Assembly: GCA_034189695.1 (NCBI GenBank)
Contig: JAXHUA010000051.1
Location: 1-14,377 of the forward strand
DNA: 14,377 nt
Source of the DNA: JAXHUA01 sp034189695
GTDB lineage: Bacteria; Chloroflexota; Dehalococcoidia; E44-bin15
Direction: 5' to 3'
Positions 13,084 through 14,377 of this stretch are shown piece by piece; position 1 is the stretch's first letter; the number at the start of each line of letters is the position of its first letter. The notes beneath the pieces are model-generated. The model made no database searches, was not told where the DNA came from, and saw nothing but the letters and a program-made list of their open reading frames with translations. Both the position numbers and the translations under genes were made by a program.

Positions 13084-13662
13084 CTAGTGCTCCGTTTTGT
13101 CGAAGTCGAGGTAGTACCGGCTCGCGGTCGGCTCGACCTGACCCTGGTACTTGCTTCCCAGGCTCTCGTCCCCGTACAGCCTGTCCGCGGCGGACGTCAG
13201 CCGCACAAAGGATATCTGGCCGATCTTCATGCCGTGGTAGAGCGTCACCGGCAGCTTGGCCACGTTGGAGAGCTCCAGCGTAAGGTGGCCCTGCCAGCCC
13301 GGGTCGACATAACCGGCAGTGGAGTGGATGAGCAGGCCTATCCTTCCCAGCGAGCTTTTGCCTTCGAGTCGACCCACTATGTCGTCCGGAAGGGAGATGT
13401 CCTCCACTGTGCTGCCCAGAACGAACTCACCAGGGGGAAGGAGAAACGGCCGGTCGTCGTCGATCTCCACGGCCTCGGTCAGGTCGTCCAGGCTCTGCTT
13501 CACATCTACATAGAACGGCGACCGCCACGTCCGGAAAACGAGGAGCTTCCTGTCCAGGTGAACATCCACACTCGCCGGCTGAATGCAGGAGGGGTCGAGA
13601 GGCTCAATGACAATCCTCTTCCTGGCAATCTCCTCTTTGATCGTCCGGTCGCTCAGTACCAT
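13084..13662 (-). CDS. dcd: dCTP deaminase (possibly bifunctional with dUTPase activity)
   Basis: This 192-residue trimeric enzyme deaminates dCTP to dUTP on the route to dTMP. It starts MVLSDRTI, and has IQPASVDV (27-34), LPPGEFVLGST (75-85), the phosphate-binding GKSSLGR (101-107), STAGYVDPGW, HLTLELSN with catalytic Glu130, and the C-terminal SKYQGQ (170-175). The core closely follows the Mycobacterium tuberculosis Dcd, recalled as a bifunctional dCTP deaminase/dUTPase, more than the E. coli TAHRIDPGW form. No separate dut gene is in the window. ATG 13662 is about 15 bases from a predicted transcript start. The stop overlaps the ribosome site of the lipoprotein gene. Confidence 0.95.
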   Translation of the reverse strand: MVLSDRTIKEEIARKRIVIEPLDPSCIQPASVDVHLDRKLLVFRTWRSPFYVDVKQSLDDLTEAVEIDDDRPFLLPPGEFVLGSTVEDISLPDDIVGRLEGKSSLGRIGLLIHSTAGYVDPGWQGHLTLELSNVAKLPVTLYHGMKIGQISFVRLTSAADRLYGDESLGSKYQGQVEPTASRYYLDFDKTEH

Positions 13663-13683
13663 GCCACGGCCCTCGTGCCTGGC

Positions 13684-13712
13684 ATTCTAGCACTTCCCCC
13701 GCGGCACCGCAA
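13684..13712 (-). promoter_or_regulatory. Promoter of dcd and the downstream lipoprotein gene
   Basis: On the reverse strand TAGAAT (13684-13689) with a preceding TGC (extended -10) has TTGCGG (13707-13712) 17 bases upstream. The -35 box is weak, which an extended -10 can offset. Confidence 0.5.
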
Positions 13713-13720
13713 CATGAGCG

Positions 13721-13744
13721 AGGGCCCCGCCTCAGCGGGGCCCT
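13721..13744 (-). terminator. GC-rich hairpin after the SIMPL gene, terminator-like
   Basis: A perfect 10-base stem (AGGGCCCCGC / GCGGGGCCCT) with a 4-base loop lies 24 bases after the SIMPL stop. Neither strand shows a good U-tract, so strength is doubtful. It directly precedes the dcd promoter and probably insulates it. Confidence 0.5.
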
Positions 13745-13768
13745 GTTATGTCAGCCAAGTGGGCCCCT

Positions 13769-14377
13769 TCACTGTATTGCGAAGGCCACCTGGACCGAAA
13801 GCGTGATATCCATCTCCCCCGGGCTGATCTGTGTGGTGGCAGCTACGTCACCTCCGCGGGACTCCCAGGCGTAGTCGGCGTAGATGGGATAGTACCCGCT
13901 GCTCTCCGAGATATAGTAGGCCTTCCCCAGGCCAACGCCGGCGAGGCTGGCCAGTTGCTGCGCCTTCGCCTTGGCGTCGGTCATAGCCTCTTGCCTTGCC
14001 TCGACGTAATAGAGCGAGGGGTCATCGACGGTGAAGCTGACGCCCTGGACCCGGATGAGGTCTCCGCCCGCCTGGGCCGCTGCGTCTATGATCTCACCGG
14101 CGGCGTCGACGTCACGGATCTTGATGCTCACCGTATTGCTTACGCGATAACCGACTATCACTTCGTGGCCGTCCTCTATCCACTCCGTGATGGGGTAGAT
14201 ACTGAACCACTCGGTCTTGATGTCTTTGTCGGCAACCCCTTTGGCGCGCAGCTTCGCCATCACCGCGTCCATGGCGTCAGCGGCCTCGTCCATCGCCTCC
14301 TCCACAGTCGACTCCCGAGCCTCCACGCCCAGGCTCAAGACGGCCACATCCGGCACGACGGTCACGATCCCCGTGCC
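13769..14377 (-). CDS. SIMPL-domain (DUF541) protein, N-terminus cut by window edge
   Basis: The visible 202 residues read from the window end, beginning GTGIVTVVPDVAVLSLGVEA, the conserved opening strand of SIMPL/DUF541 proteins (usually preceded by a signal peptide). Later family blocks are a helix rich in Asp/Ala with MDAVMAKLRAKGV, the IKTEWFSIYPITEW strand, GYRVSNTVSIKIRD, the ARQEAMTDAKAKAQQLASLAGVGLGK helix and a final PGEMDITLSVQVAFAIQ. These proteins form periplasmic or surface oligomers, as in BP26 and YggE, and are linked to oxidative stress. The GTG at 14365 is not the true start because the domain begins before it. A hairpin at 13721-13744 follows the stop. Confidence 0.9.
   Translation of the reverse strand, partial: GTGIVTVVPDVAVLSLGVEARESTVEEAMDEAADAMDAVMAKLRAKGVADKDIKTEWFSIYPITEWIEDGHEVIVGYRVSNTVSIKIRDVDAAGEIIDAAAQAGGDLIRVQGVSFTVDDPSLYYVEARQEAMTDAKAKAQQLASLAGVGLGKAYYISESSGYYPIYADYAWESRGGDVAATTQISPGEMDITLSVQVAFAIQ

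Overview
The window is a GC-rich bacterial chromosome segment, probably from an uncultured Chloroflexota (Dehalococcoidia-like) lineage. That placement is an inference. It rests on the high GC, the mix of ordinary housekeeping genes with a small EF-Tu-domain-II-like protein, the lspA-rluA family-RDD-gltX cluster, and a dense patch of REP-like palindromes of a kind common in environmental genomes. Nothing here fixes the taxon. No CRISPR array, rRNA, transposase or integrase is visible.

Left part (1-4190), accessory: all genes are on the minus strand. A restriction-modification enzyme combines a PD-(D/E)xK nuclease motif and an N6-adenine methylase in one chain and is cut off by the window start. 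It is followed, rightwards, by a 432-base gap, a GNAT-type acetyltransferase and a chagasin-like (I42) lipoprotein with a clear sigma-70-type promoter. A degenerate copy of the 3' end of tRNA-Glu lies at 2549-2575, in the same orientation as the intact tRNA-Glu at 4189-4265. The 1.6 kb between them may therefore be an old tRNA-targeted insertion.

Middle (4189-8619), housekeeping: tRNA-Gln(CTG) and tRNA-Glu(CTC) are read leftwards from one strong promoter. A plus-strand flavodoxin converges on a tightly overlapping minus-strand operon, lspA > RluA-family pseudouridine synthase > RDD membrane protein > gltX. These cover lipoprotein maturation, RNA modification and tRNA-Glu charging. LspA is relevant to the two complete predicted lipoproteins in the window.

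Repeat patch (about 8790-9308): there is no gene here. It holds a 172-base direct duplication (3 differences), nested palindromes and several short hairpins sharing one core. One member of the hairpin family also sits upstream of the flavodoxin gene.

Right part (9329-14377): a small EF-Tu-domain-II-like protein on the plus strand overlaps the end of a riboflavin operon on the minus strand, ribE > ribBA > DUF6506 > ribH. That operon encodes three riboflavin enzymes and one uncharacterised 104-residue protein; ribD is not in the window. Upstream lie a terminator, a two-gene unit of dcd (similar to the bifunctional dCTP deaminase/dUTPase type) plus a lipoprotein that seems to start at a non-standard AUC codon, another hairpin, and a SIMPL-domain (DUF541) protein cut by the window end.

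No clearly new multi-gene system stands out. The best leads are the DUF6506 gene inside the rib operon, the single-chain R-M enzyme, the tRNA-Glu-bounded cassette, the covarying hairpin family and the AUC start.
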